From a virus: a stretch of 64,000 nt of DNA. The translations under genes were made by a program, and so were the position numbers. Positions 17,936 through 25,939 of the stretch are shown here, one piece after another. Within the stretch, counting starts at the first letter, position 1, and the number at the start of each line of letters is the position of its first letter. Under the pieces are notes generated by a model. That model saw nothing but the letters and a program-made list of their open reading frames with translations, had not been told where the DNA came from and searched no databases. The stretch spans positions 1 through 64,000 of IMG/VR virus record IMGVR_UViG_3300028891_000081. One strand, written 5' to 3'.

Positions 17936-18166
17936 CCCACCCCTCCCACCTTTTTTATACACACGACAAGACAGACAAGACAAAACACAAACATATACTA
18001 AGCTTAATGGTGTGTTTTGGGGTTTTATAGTGAAAGGGTGTAATGTGTGGGGATGGTTCTTAAGAAAACATGGTATAAACCTTTAAGGGAGAAGCCTCTC
18101 CCATGTCCTTACATACTCAAAATAGAGAAAAACCTCTTAACCTTACCTTAACGATAAGGACAATAG
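17936..18166. other. Non-coding gap with a hairpin
   Basis: About 230 bases without a credible gene. It begins with A/C-rich sequence (ACAAGACAGACAAGAC). It contains a stem GGGAGA/TCTCCC with a 4-base loop at 18087-18102, enclosed by ACATGG/CCATGT at 18068-18106. This could be a terminator, a short RNA or a leader element. Confidence 0.4.
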
Positions 18167-18181
18167 CGAAAGCTTTATATA
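18167..18181 (+). promoter_or_regulatory. BRE/TATA promoter
   Basis: CGAAAG followed by CTTTATATA is a textbook archaeal BRE plus TATA box. It sits about 35 bases before the ATG at 18216. It lacks the conserved box of the upstream array. Confidence 0.75.
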
Positions 18182-18215
18182 GTTTATCCCTATCCCTCAT
18201 ATACGGTGTCCTGGG

Positions 18216-18542
18216 ATGCCTAAGGTAGCCATCGGTAAGACGGTTTTAACCGGAGCAAAGACCGAAGTCAGACATAACGTTCCCATCCGTGAGGACATCC
18301 TCAAACGGTTCGTAGCCTTCTATGGTCAGGGGCTTAAGTTTAAGCCTCTGTTCAGAAAGGACAAAGAGGGGAACATACTTGTAGGCAAAGATGGGAGACC
18401 TAAGTATGTTCCCACTAACGCCAGATTGCCAATGTATAGGTCTCTTGAACACTTCCTAGACATTCTTCTATCGGAGCTTGAGAACGCAAAGCCAGACAAG
18501 GACGGAGTTTATAGCATCAGTATCAAGTGGACAGAGGAGTAA
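18216..18542 (+). CDS. Unknown protein with own strong promoter
   Basis: 108 residues. The first half is basic (MPKVAIGKTVLTGAKTEVRH, REDILKRFVAFYG), the second half alpha/beta. Codon choice (CGT, ACG, CCG, TTC) differs from the AGA/AGG-heavy neighbours. A strong promoter and short leader suggest high or independent expression. No family recognised. Confidence 0.65.
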   Translation: MPKVAIGKTVLTGAKTEVRHNVPIREDILKRFVAFYGQGLKFKPLFRKDKEGNILVGKDGRPKYVPTNARLPMYRSLEHFLDILLSELENAKPDKDGVYSISIKWTEE

Positions 18543-18604
18543 GCTCTTGAGCTTATACTCTGTCCTACCCTCTTCTTTTTTTGTAGTAGCATGATGGTGA
18601 GATT

Positions 18605-19210
18605 ATGGTATTTACTATAGCTGAGAAAAAGATAATTGTTGTTAAGGGTAAGAAGAATAGACAAATATTTCTGGTAGAGGATACCCAGGAGCTTAAGGTT
18701 ACTATATACCCAGCAGATGGTAAGCCTATATCTACCTTCTCAAAACCTATTGAGGACATATTTAGCATAAAGGGATTAACTGTTAAGAATTATAATATTA
18801 GAGCTTATGGCAACTCACAGATGGTTAGAGTTATAGTTTTAAACCTCAAGACAAGAGAGGTTATGGAGTTCAACCATTATGATATGTTAGACCGTTATTA
18901 CCTAGACACTAAACTACCTAGATATGTTAAGTCTGTCTTGAATAGGATTTCCAGTAGGTTGATAGAGGTTAAGAGGAAGATTGAGCTTAAGCCTATAACC
19001 CCTATATCCAAGACTCAGACAGTTTTAGCTGTTAGCTGTCCTAAAAAGAATGGTGAGCTTATACCCGTAAGTATGTGTAAGACTTGTCCTCATGCCAAGT
19101 ATAGATATATTGAGGACAAACCTAAAGAGGCTTATCACAAGGATAAAATGAAGGTAATCACTTTTAGACCTAAAAAAGCTATTTTCTCTGGGTGCAGCTA
19201 TCCCTTCTAG
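18605..19210 (+). CDS. Unknown protein with C-terminal Cys cluster
   Basis: 201 residues. The N-terminal 130 residues are beta-rich (KIIVVKGKKNRQIFLVEDTQ, VTIYPADGKPI). The C-terminal part has AVSCPKKNGELIPVSMCKTC and a late FSGCSYPF, a four-Cys set that could bind zinc or an Fe-S cluster. Followed by a structured non-coding stretch. No family recognised. Confidence 0.65.
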   Translation: MVFTIAEKKIIVVKGKKNRQIFLVEDTQELKVTIYPADGKPISTFSKPIEDIFSIKGLTVKNYNIRAYGNSQMVRVIVLNLKTREVMEFNHYDMLDRYYLDTKLPRYVKSVLNRISSRLIEVKRKIELKPITPISKTQTVLAVSCPKKNGELIPVSMCKTCPHAKYRYIEDKPKEAYHKDKMKVITFRPKKAIFSGCSYPF

Positions 19211-19220
19211 GTGAATCATA

Positions 19221-19370
19221 GTCCCTATATTATAGGCTTAGACCTCGCATATAGAAAATGGGGAGGCTAAGCATAGGGTAGAAAGGGACAAGGAGTACTA
19301 TAAACTCCTTTTATTCTACCCTATAAGGAATGAAGACCTATGATAACGAACCATAGACGGTTTATCGTTA
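19221..19370 (+). ncRNA. Structured non-coding stretch with three hairpins
   Basis: Three successive inverted repeats. First, GCTTAGACCTC (19236-19246) pairs with GGAGGCTAAGC (19262-19272). Second, TAGGGTAGAA (19275) pairs perfectly with TTCTACCCTA (19313-19322) and encloses AAGGAGT/ACTCCTT with a 7-base loop. Third, AACGAACC pairs imperfectly with GGTTTATCGTT near 19340-19370. No ORF fits. It may be an independent RNA or the leader of the next gene. Confidence 0.45.
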
Positions 19371-19415
19371 AGGGCTATCTGGTATGAGTAGTATTACTAT
19401 ATGGGAGAGATATAG

Positions 19416-19667
19416 ATGAGAGCTAGAATGTCAAAGATAAGGAGAGCTATAGTAGCATTATTCAAGAGGCGGACAGTAATTACTATGAGAGAAGATACAG
19501 GATGGTACTGGAGGCTCAAGTATAAGATGTATGTGTATAGGACTGTAACCTCCATGAGAAGCTTAGGGGTTGACTTGAAATACCCTCTAGGAGCTAGGAC
19601 ATTTAAGGAATTTCTAGAGCTGATGGAAAAGAAGGAAAAGGAGCTAAAGGCTTTAATTAGGAAGTGA
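19416..19667 (+). CDS. Small highly basic protein
   Basis: 83 residues, with Arg/Lys through most of its length (MRARMSKIRRAIVALFKRR, ELMEKKEKELKALIRK). Likely nucleic-acid binding by charge; no family recognised. A gap of about 130 bases after it contains nothing clear. Confidence 0.55.
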   Translation: MRARMSKIRRAIVALFKRRTVITMREDTGWYWRLKYKMYVYRTVTSMRSLGVDLKYPLGARTFKEFLELMEKKEKELKALIRK

Positions 19668-19796
19668 AGCAGATAGGAGAGATAGAGAAGTAGAGGTTAG
19701 ATGCTGATAAGACCAGGATAAGGGGAGTACTCTAGCTCATTATTCTATGATTAGGCAGCTATAGACTAATGATAAAGCAGTTTTGAAGTGATATTA

Positions 19797-20369
19797 ATGT
19801 CTGGTATCATCCTCTTATCCAGGGGTTCTAGACTAAAGGAACGTAGGGACAAGATAATCTATTATCATAAACTTTATGGACAGATACCTAGCCACCTTAG
19901 AGGGGAGATTCACCGTATAGCCGATGAGATTGTCAATGTAACTAAGGAGCTGGAGGCTATATTCTCTAGAGCTACTTCTTGTAATGGATGCTCAGATTGT
20001 TGTTGTAAGAACTATGATTCTTACTTTACAGATGAAGATTATTTCTTTAATGCAGTCATAGGAGCTTCAGCTTATATCCTAGGCATGATAGACAAGTTGA
20101 AGGATAAGCCTAAACCTAGGTGTATATTTCTGTCTGAAGATGGATGCTCACTCAAGTATGTCCATAGACCTCATCTCTGTATTGAATATATTTGTGGTAG
20201 GCTAGAACGGGAGCTTAAGGATTATAGATTGTTTAGCAAAACTATAAGGTTACTTAATGAGAGATTTTCCCTACTGATGGAGCTCCTAAAGAAGGGTGAA
20301 GAGCTTAGAAAGCTCTTGTTGAGTAATCGGGCTATTAAGCATTATTCAATTGTTTGCAGCTTACCATAA
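19797..20369 (+). CDS. YkgJ-like Cys-cluster protein
   Basis: 190 residues from ATG 19797 (GAAGTGA upstream). Shows the CxxCxxCC pattern CNGCSDCCC near residue 60, then a C-terminal set PRCIFLSEDGCSL...HRPHLCIEYICG. That matches the zinc- or iron-chelating YkgJ/UPF0153 family, whose biochemical role is poorly defined. The C-terminal tail is a charged helix. Confidence 0.7.
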   Translation: MSGIILLSRGSRLKERRDKIIYYHKLYGQIPSHLRGEIHRIADEIVNVTKELEAIFSRATSCNGCSDCCCKNYDSYFTDEDYFFNAVIGASAYILGMIDKLKDKPKPRCIFLSEDGCSLKYVHRPHLCIEYICGRLERELKDYRLFSKTIRLLNERFSLLMELLKKGEELRKLLLSNRAIKHYSIVCSLP

Positions 20370-20373
20370 CAAG

Positions 20374-20568
20374 ATGCATGGAGAGGATTCTTTGGATAAG
20401 GTAATGGAAATACAGAAGTGTCTCAAGACTCCTAAACCATACAAATATCCATTCGGTAAGAAGAGGATTATCCATAGCTGTAGAGATTGTGGTTTATATG
20501 GAATATGCAACTTGACTTCTGATGTTTATAAAGTAAGAAGAGTCACCCTAGATAACCTACTTAAGTAG
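20374..20568 (+). CDS. Small Cys-containing protein
   Basis: 64 residues from ATG 20374; a TTG at 20350 inside the previous gene is the alternative start. CRDCGLYGIC near the centre plus an upstream Cys (IQKC) could form a metal site. No family recognised. Confidence 0.5.
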   Translation: MHGEDSLDKVMEIQKCLKTPKPYKYPFGKKRIIHSCRDCGLYGICNLTSDVYKVRRVTLDNLLK

Positions 20569-20588
20569 CTCGGTTTGAGGGTGTTACA

Positions 20589-20774
20589 ATGGTGTATGTG
20601 TGGGTTGTCCCACCTAAGAAAAGAGACAAATACCTAACGATAAGAATAGAGGATCGTAGTGTTTCTATGAATATATACCTCACAGAAAAGGAAGCAATAG
20701 ACCTTAGTCATCGATTACCTGAAGAGATCACTAAAGCTCTAGAGGAAATAAGAGAACGAATTGTTAGGATGTAA
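20589..20774 (+). CDS. Small alpha/beta protein, unknown
   Basis: 61 residues: strand-rich first half (YVWVVPPKKRDKYLTIRIED) and a charged helix at the end (EEITKALEEIRERIVRM). ATG follows GAGGGTGTTACA. Overlaps the next gene. Confidence 0.55.
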   Translation: MVYVWVVPPKKRDKYLTIRIEDRSVSMNIYLTEKEAIDLSHRLPEEITKALEEIRERIVRM

Positions 20775-21006
20775 CAGACTGAAGGAGATAAACACATTGA
20801 CCTCTAGAGAGGATAATCTTGATGAGATTCTAGAAGAGATAAGAGAAGAGATTATATGTTGTGTAGCATTTGATAGAGACAGAGCTAGATGTGGAAGGGA
20901 GCAGTGTGACTATTGGTTCATTTGTAAGAAGCTTCTATTTAGAGAAGCTCTTGAAGAATCAATTAAAAGGAACATTGATATTTTGAGAGAACTTTCTAGA
21001 CGTTGA
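20761..21006 (+). CDS. Small Cys-containing helical protein
   Basis: 81 residues if TTG 20761 is used; TTG 20800 with GAAGGAG upstream gives 68. Contains CCVAFDRDRARCGREQCDYWFIC, a cluster that could bind metal, between two charged helices. Resembles the frame-broken fragment at 22180-22324. Confidence 0.5.
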   Translation: MLGCNRLKEINTLTSREDNLDEILEEIREEIICCVAFDRDRARCGREQCDYWFICKKLLFREALEESIKRNIDILRELSRR

Positions 21007-21046
21007 GATGTTATAGCCTAGTCATCTCTTCAAGGAGTGATGTATA

Positions 21047-21364
21047 ATGTCCATAAGAGAGAGAATAGACCAGCTACTTAGCAAGGAGAGAGACGTAGTG
21101 TTTGTCTTCAAGGAAGACTCTAACAAGATACTGGAGCTGTTTGTTATGGGTTCAGAGATAGCCAAGGGAATTAGGAATGTAACTTACTATCCTAAACATG
21201 GGATAGCTGAGCTAGTGTTCCCTAGAGAGAAGCTTGATGATGTGCTGAATATTCTGGAGTACAACAATATCAATGAATTTGAGATAGTCAAGAGGGATAC
21301 ATTCTATCCTACAGTTGTGAGAGTGAACCTTAGAGCTTCAGTACTAGGCTACATAATCAAGTAA
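21047..21364 (+). CDS. Alpha/beta protein, unknown
   Basis: 105 residues with alternating strands and helices (DVVFVFKEDSNKILELFVMG, LVFPREKLDDVLNILEYNN). AAGGAGTGATG precedes the ATG. No family recognised. Confidence 0.6.
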   Translation: MSIRERIDQLLSKERDVVFVFKEDSNKILELFVMGSEIAKGIRNVTYYPKHGIAELVFPREKLDDVLNILEYNNINEFEIVKRDTFYPTVVRVNLRASVLGYIIK

Positions 21365-21369
21365 CACTC

Positions 21370-21696
21370 ATGAGGATACATCGTCTAAAAAGATATGTGG
21401 AGAAGAGAATTATGTCAAGTATGAGGGTCTCTAGAGAAGAAGACATAAGAATGTGCAGCTCTAGAGACAGACTGATAAGAGCTTTCTTTGCTTCTTTGGG
21501 TAGCTATATAGAACAAGAAGCCAAGAAAATGGATGAGTGGAGAGACAAGAGCTTAGGGGAGATATATGCCCACCTTAAGCATGAGATAGCTGAAATAGGT
21601 AGAAGCTCAGCTAAGACAACCATGCTTCACAACTGTATGGATGCTTGTATCCTATCGGCTATGATGGTATCTAAGCTTCTTGGAGAAGATGAATAA
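21370..21696 (+). CDS. Helical protein, unknown (possible MazG-like)
   Basis: 108 residues, all-helical. The C-terminal half (SLGEIYAHLKHEIAEIGRSS...MDACILSAMMVSKLL) has the E..E...D spacing of MazG/dNTP pyrophosphohydrolase-like phage proteins, but the usual second acidic motif is not clear. Treat the enzyme idea as a guess. Confidence 0.5.
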   Translation: MRIHRLKRYVEKRIMSSMRVSREEDIRMCSSRDRLIRAFFASLGSYIEQEAKKMDEWRDKSLGEIYAHLKHEIAEIGRSSAKTTMLHNCMDACILSAMMVSKLLGEDE

Positions 21697-21713
21697 GCTT
21701 AGAGGACTTGAGT

Positions 21714-21914
21714 ATGAACTCTGATTCTCAAACCTTATTCAGACTTCTCTTACTATGGTCTATTTTGTTTGTGACTAACTTATCATGTCTTCTTATAATG
21801 CTCATTTATGACGTTAAAGTTACCATCATGGTGAAGCTTCCAATGTTCCTATTCCATGTCCTGGTTATGGGGTACATCTTCTATTTACTTTATTACCTAC
21901 TCAAGAAGAAATAA
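21714..21914 (+). CDS. Small membrane protein, two TM segments
   Basis: 66 residues from ATG 21714 (AGAGG eight bases upstream). Two hydrophobic segments (LLLLWSILFVTNLSCLLIML and LPMFLFHVLVMGYIFYLLYY) separated by a short loop, then LLKKK. No family recognised. Confidence 0.6.
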   Translation: MNSDSQTLFRLLLLWSILFVTNLSCLLIMLIYDVKVTIMVKLPMFLFHVLVMGYIFYLLYYLLKKK

Positions 21915-21922
21915 GCTAGGAA

Positions 21923-21941
21923 CTATATCTCTCAGATATAG
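21923..21941 (+). repeat. Dispersed 19-bp palindrome, copy 5
   Basis: CTATATC-TCTCA-GATATAG, perfect arms, in the gap between the membrane protein gene and the gene at 21973. Confidence 0.8.
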
Positions 21942-21972
21942 TTGATAGTGACTTTATGATGAGGAGATAAGA

Positions 21973-22140
21973 ATGCCTCTGGTCTTGTATGAGATAAAAG
22001 TAGGTGTTATAGACGAGGGTATATTGAGAGACCATCCTGAAGCTGTAGAGAGAGCTCTTAGACACTTCATTTCTGGAGCTACCAGACTGAAGAGAGAATA
22101 TGCTAGGATACTTAGAGAAGGTATTGAAGGTAGAAGATAG
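21973..22140 (+). CDS. Small helical protein, unknown
   Basis: 55 residues from ATG 21973 with GAGGAGATAAGA upstream. A strand (LVLYEIKVGVIDEG) is followed by a charged helix (PEAVERALRHFISGATRLKR). Downstream of palindrome copy 5. No family recognised. Confidence 0.55.
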   Translation: MPLVLYEIKVGVIDEGILRDHPEAVERALRHFISGATRLKREYARILREGIEGRR

Positions 22141-22179
22141 GCTTGGATATAGAGCTTGAGACACTTAAAGTGAGCTAGA

Positions 22180-22324
22180 ATGTTGAAAGTTCATTTTACT
22201 ATTGAGTACGACAAACATGGAAATATAGTATCCATTTCCCAGACTATGCAAGATAGCTAGACCATGTAAAGGATGTAAATTTGAACCGTGGTGTAATAGA
22301 GTAGAGGAGAGGATATGGAGATAA
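22180..22324 (+). pseudogene. Possible frame-broken Cys protein gene
   Basis: A 26-codon frame from ATG 22180 ends at 22260. An overlapping frame without a start codon continues through CKGCKFEPWC to RVEERIWR and stops at 22322-22324. Together they would make a small Cys-rich protein like that at 20761, so a frameshift or decay is suspected. It may instead be two tiny genes or none. Confidence 0.3.
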
Positions 22325-22374
22325 GAGTACTTATTCTACAAAGTTATGGTTACCAGGTTTCAAGGTGATAGAGT

Positions 22375-22587
22375 ATGTTGTCTGATGAATATGAAGCTCT
22401 AAGAGATGCTAGGTTCCTGTGGAGAATCTATAAGATAATCGAGGAACAAATAGAGGGTGATATAAGGCTGGATAAAGAATACACCGTAAAGATACCAGGA
22501 GACATTATCATACACTTGAAAGCTAAAGCTAAATCAAAATTCAGGAAAGGAGAGAGAGTATCTCGTATCCTAGCGTCTGATGTATAG
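22375..22587 (+). CDS. Small charged protein, unknown
   Basis: 70 residues; AAGGTGA lies upstream of ATG. N-terminal acidic helix (DEYEALRDARFLWRIYKII), then strands and a basic tail (KAKAKSKFRKGERVSR). No family recognised. Confidence 0.55.
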   Translation: MLSDEYEALRDARFLWRIYKIIEEQIEGDIRLDKEYTVKIPGDIIIHLKAKAKSKFRKGERVSRILASDV

Positions 22588-22690
22588 CTTCTCTGACTCC
22601 ATGGTAGCTTCCCAGAGCTGGCATAGTTTTTCTGTGTAACCTCCACCCTTGTTACCAATTGCCAGCTCATCTACGGAGAGATTAGAGGAG
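22570..22690 (-). other. Coding-like sequence on the minus strand (possible inverted gene remnant)
   Basis: The + strand here is pyrimidine-rich, unlike everything around it, and has no gene. Read on the minus strand it gives a plausible peptide (DELAIGNKGGGYTEKLCQLW then EATMESEKLYIRR) with the purine-rich codon pattern of the real genes. It has no start codon or ribosome site. It may be a fragment of a gene that was inverted. Confidence 0.3.
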
Positions 22691-22700
22691 CTGTGTATAG

Positions 22701-23174
22701 ATGAGTGTTGTAGAAGTCTATCAACCCAAAGTGGAGAGGTTACCAGACGGAGCTAAAGGAGTCTATGGTGCTGGGTTCAATAGAAGGACAAGATTCGGTA
22801 TAATGGGGAGGCTAACCAGCATCTCTACATGGGTACATGAATATACTGAAGAGAGTATCCATATGATAATTTATAGGGCACACCCATTACTATCATGTAG
22901 TAACATTACAATCCTAACAGAGTTCCCTACTTCTAAAAGCCTTTATTGTATTCCAATTCCACACTTGATTACTTCCATGGTTACTAGCTCACGCATTTAT
23001 AATCCTAGCACTAACAAGTTTGTTACAGTGTCTCCAAGTAAGTTCTATAGGGTGTTTGTTAAGGAACGTATATCCATGACCAAAAATAAGCTCAGAGCAA
23101 AGGATGTTTTATGGATGATAGTTTATGGGAAGGCTAAACAGCTTTTATGGTTACTGTCTTCAAAGGAGAGCTAG
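22701..23174 (+). CDS. Unknown protein, beta-rich
   Basis: 157 residues, basic. Strand pattern in the middle (HMIIYRAHPL, ITILTEFPTSKSLYCIPI) and a helical, Lys-rich C-terminus. No family recognised. A purine-rich stretch after the odd segment at 22570-22690 leads into ATG. Confidence 0.5.
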   Translation: MSVVEVYQPKVERLPDGAKGVYGAGFNRRTRFGIMGRLTSISTWVHEYTEESIHMIIYRAHPLLSCSNITILTEFPTSKSLYCIPIPHLITSMVTSSRIYNPSTNKFVTVSPSKFYRVFVKERISMTKNKLRAKDVLWMIVYGKAKQLLWLLSSKES

Positions 23175-23176
23175 AA

Positions 23177-23335
23177 TTGGAGAACCCATGTGATAGATGT
23201 TTAAGGAATAAAGGAACAACCGATGAGGGATGTGAACTCTTCTGTACCGTCTTTATGAAATGGGTTACTGAAGAGTTCAATCTAGTTCAGCTAAAGGAGA
23301 TAAGGAGGAGACCTAGCTGTGTCAAGTCTGTGTGA
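23177..23335 (+). CDS. Small Cys-rich protein
   Basis: 52 residues from TTG 23177 with AAAGGAG nine bases upstream, immediately after the previous stop. CDRCLRNKGTTDEGCELFC makes a four-Cys metal site. Ends overlapping the next gene. Confidence 0.58.
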   Translation: MENPCDRCLRNKGTTDEGCELFCTVFMKWVTEEFNLVQLKEIRRRPSCVKSV

Positions 23336-23531
23336 AGAGTGTAGAGAGCTTCTAGAAGAGATAAAGAAGCTTATGGAGAGCATAGAGAAGATGGACAGCA
23401 AAGCTCTAGTGGAGAGAATCAAGGCATTACCTCCAAGAGACAAGATAGTTGTCCTGGAGCTAATCAAGAAGGGTGAGCTCATACAAAAAGTGGAGATTGT
23501 CAGGAAGAAGACTCCAGTTTATAGATGCTAG
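23319..23531 (+). CDS. Small helical protein with N-terminal CxxC
   Basis: 70 residues from GTG 23319, overlapping the previous gene. LCEECRELLEEIKKLMESIE begins with CxxC and runs into a long charged helix. Ends with a single Cys. No family recognised. Confidence 0.55.
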   Translation: MSSLCEECRELLEEIKKLMESIEKMDSKALVERIKALPPRDKIVVLELIKKGELIQKVEIVRKKTPVYRC

Positions 23532-23545
23532 AAGAGGAGATTAAA

Positions 23546-25141
23546 ATGCCTAGGAGAGAGGAGAGTAAGAACTCAGACAAGATAGTTCTATCTGGTGGGA
23601 CAAGTGTAGTACCTGGCGTCCTGAAGACTATGGAACATAGCAGCTACTACATTGACCTCCTATCAAAGTATTTCAGCTGTGTAGCAGCACATTCAGAGAT
23701 AATATACCATGACCCTAAAGTACCGTCATCAGACGAGTCTAAATGTTTAATATTCTCTGGATGTTCAAGAGAGCTACGTCAGCTTGACTGTGTCTCTTGT
23801 AATATGAAGCAAGAAGTGTTAATCCCCTTCACAGCTCCGTCTAACGAGCTTGGTTCATGCTGGGACGATCTAATATCTTCTCAGATAGAGTTCATATCTA
23901 GAGCCTGTGTAAAGCTTAAATTGAACGAACTTGTCTGTGGTGGGTATTGTCCAAAGCTAAAGGTACTGGTTTTGTCTGACTTTACTCATGACTATACAGC
24001 TACTCAGCATGACATTTTGAGCTCTATGCTATCTTCACTAGAGCATTTTGGTCTGGTTCCATTATCTAAGGTCAAGAAGAGAAAGAGGGCTGTCAAGGTT
24101 ACCATAGGATGTGATCCAGAATTTGAAGTGTTCATTGGTGGGAGGATAGTTAGAGCTGAGGATTACACTCCTGGGTATCATGAAGATGTTGGGTGTGATG
24201 GAGCTGGTAGCCAGCTAGAGATAAGACCAGAACCTTCAGTGAGTCATGTACAGCTAGTACGTAACATTCACAATTTGTTGATGAAGGCTAGCAGGGTATA
24301 TCATATTATTGGAGTCAAAGGAGACCATGATCCTCTTGGTGGACACATACATTTTGGTATATTCCCAAGTGGTAACCTAATAAAGATGTTGGATGACTTT
24401 ATAGGTAAGCCTTTAAGGAGTGAGTCTGGTCATGCTAGACATGGATACAACAGATTATCAGCTATTGAACCTAAGCCATGGGGATTCGAGTATCGTACAC
24501 CTCCATCTGCATGGCTATGCTTCCCAGAGATAGCTAGGATAGTCTTGAAGATAGCCAGAGGTGTAGCTAATTACTATGTCAACCATAGACGGATAGTGTA
24601 CAATAGGAGATTGAAGTACGAAGACTACAAACGTATATGTGGGTTGTCAAGAAGAGAGTACAAGCTGTTTAGAGCATTTGCTACTGGCAAGCTACGAAAT
24701 CACTATTATAACATTTTGGGTAACTGGGGTATCCCGACTAGTGAAGGTTACAAGCTGTCTATTGGATTCTCAGATGAGTGGTCTTTAGAAATAACCAGGA
24801 TAGTTCTTAAAGAGCTAGAAATGTACCTTAATCATCCTTACGATATAGTACTGTTTGGGCTAAGGAGAGAGAGAGGGAAGCAGCTGTATGGCTTTAGGCT
24901 AGACGGGTACTCTCAAGCTACTGATATTTCTAGACCAAGTAATTGCTTTGGCTTACCATACAGCTTTAGGAAGGGTCTTATTAGTCGTGAAGAGTTTGAT
25001 AGGATACTTCTATCTCTAAAGGCAGCTATAATAGAAGAGCTAGATAGACATGGCATCAAGATCGTAGATAAGGACAAGATGTTTAAGAAGGTTAGGAGAA
25101 AGCCAGGAGTGTTACCTAGGAAAATAGAGGGTTTTACCTAG
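23546..25141 (+). CDS. COOH-NH2 ligase type 2 (phage amidoligase)
   Basis: 531 residues from ATG 23546, with GAGGAG just upstream. The catalytic region begins near residue 188 with GCDPEFEV, then VGCDGAGSQLEIRPEP, GGHIHFG (residues 265-271) and WGFEYRTPPSAW. These are the conserved motifs of the phiEco32-type amidoligase family, a glutamine synthetase-like fold that forms amide bonds using ATP. The first 180 residues are Cys-containing and not recognised. The adjacent class II glutamine amidotransferase gene fits the known pairing, where the two are thought to amidate or cross-link peptide side chains. The target is unknown. Confidence 0.82.
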   Translation: MPRREESKNSDKIVLSGGTSVVPGVLKTMEHSSYYIDLLSKYFSCVAAHSEIIYHDPKVPSSDESKCLIFSGCSRELRQLDCVSCNMKQEVLIPFTAPSNELGSCWDDLISSQIEFISRACVKLKLNELVCGGYCPKLKVLVLSDFTHDYTATQHDILSSMLSSLEHFGLVPLSKVKKRKRAVKVTIGCDPEFEVFIGGRIVRAEDYTPGYHEDVGCDGAGSQLEIRPEPSVSHVQLVRNIHNLLMKASRVYHIIGVKGDHDPLGGHIHFGIFPSGNLIKMLDDFIGKPLRSESGHARHGYNRLSAIEPKPWGFEYRTPPSAWLCFPEIARIVLKIARGVANYYVNHRRIVYNRRLKYEDYKRICGLSRREYKLFRAFATGKLRNHYYNILGNWGIPTSEGYKLSIGFSDEWSLEITRIVLKELEMYLNHPYDIVLFGLRRERGKQLYGFRLDGYSQATDISRPSNCFGLPYSFRKGLISREEFDRILLSLKAAIIEELDRHGIKIVDKDKMFKKVRRKPGVLPRKIEGFT

Positions 25142-25162
25142 AGAAGAGGAGGTAATCTTGAT

Positions 25163-25921
25163 ATGTGTGGGATAGCTGGTTTCCTTAACCTGGGATTAAC
25201 CCAGAGAGAAGCTAGAAGACTTGCCAGACAACTGTTGCTAGAGATAGAGTATCGAGGGAAAGATGCAACTGGGATATACACTAACGGCACCATAGTTAAA
25301 GCTCCAGTGAGAGCCTCTATATTCGTCAAGCTCAGTATCTTCCCTAAACGATTTGGTTATATAACGTTGCTACACACTAGGCAAGCTACCCAAGGTACTC
25401 CTAAGAACCCACATAACAACCATCCCTTGTACTCGAAGCGTTGGATTCTGGTGCATAATGGTATCATATATAGCCAGAGACTATCCAAGTATGAGTATAT
25501 AGGTCAAGTAGACTCAGAGATTATCCTCTCCTACATAGAGAGATACGGGTTGACTAAAGCTTTGGATGAAATAAGGGGGACAGCTGCTATAGCACTATGT
25601 AAGAGGGATAATCCAAGGTCTATATTCCTATGGTCTAACCACAATCCATCTCCAGTAGGGTATATTCCACATAAGGCTCTAGTGTTTGCTAGTACAGAGT
25701 CAGCTCTTAAGGATGGATGCAGAATATTTGGTAAGAGACTGGGCAAGTTCTCTAATGTGTTGACCTTTAAACCAGAGACCAACTGTCTCTATCAGATAAC
25801 ATCCAGAGGCATAAGGGAGATTGGTGACTATGGCTTCTACTATTACGATTATAGGTATGACTATGGTTATAGGAGTGGGTTTAAGACCAAGACTAAAGGT
25901 TCAACTGTGTACTTGTATTAA
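25163..25921 (+). CDS. Class II glutamine amidotransferase (Ntn hydrolase)
   Basis: 252 residues. MCGIAGF puts the nucleophile Cys2 at the N-terminus after Met removal. LLHTRQATQG (near 70), NNHPL and VHNG match the GlmS/PurF-type glutaminase domain that releases ammonia from glutamine. No synthase domain is attached, so ammonia probably goes to the amidoligase encoded 21 bases upstream. The C-terminal tail (residues 215-252) is rich in Tyr and Gly, which is unusual. GAGGAGGT precedes the start. Confidence 0.9.
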   Translation: MCGIAGFLNLGLTQREARRLARQLLLEIEYRGKDATGIYTNGTIVKAPVRASIFVKLSIFPKRFGYITLLHTRQATQGTPKNPHNNHPLYSKRWILVHNGIIYSQRLSKYEYIGQVDSEIILSYIERYGLTKALDEIRGTAAIALCKRDNPRSIFLWSNHNPSPVGYIPHKALVFASTESALKDGCRIFGKRLGKFSNVLTFKPETNCLYQITSRGIREIGDYGFYYYDYRYDYGYRSGFKTKTKGSTVYLY

Positions 25922-25939
25922 AGTAGAGGTGGTGTAAGG

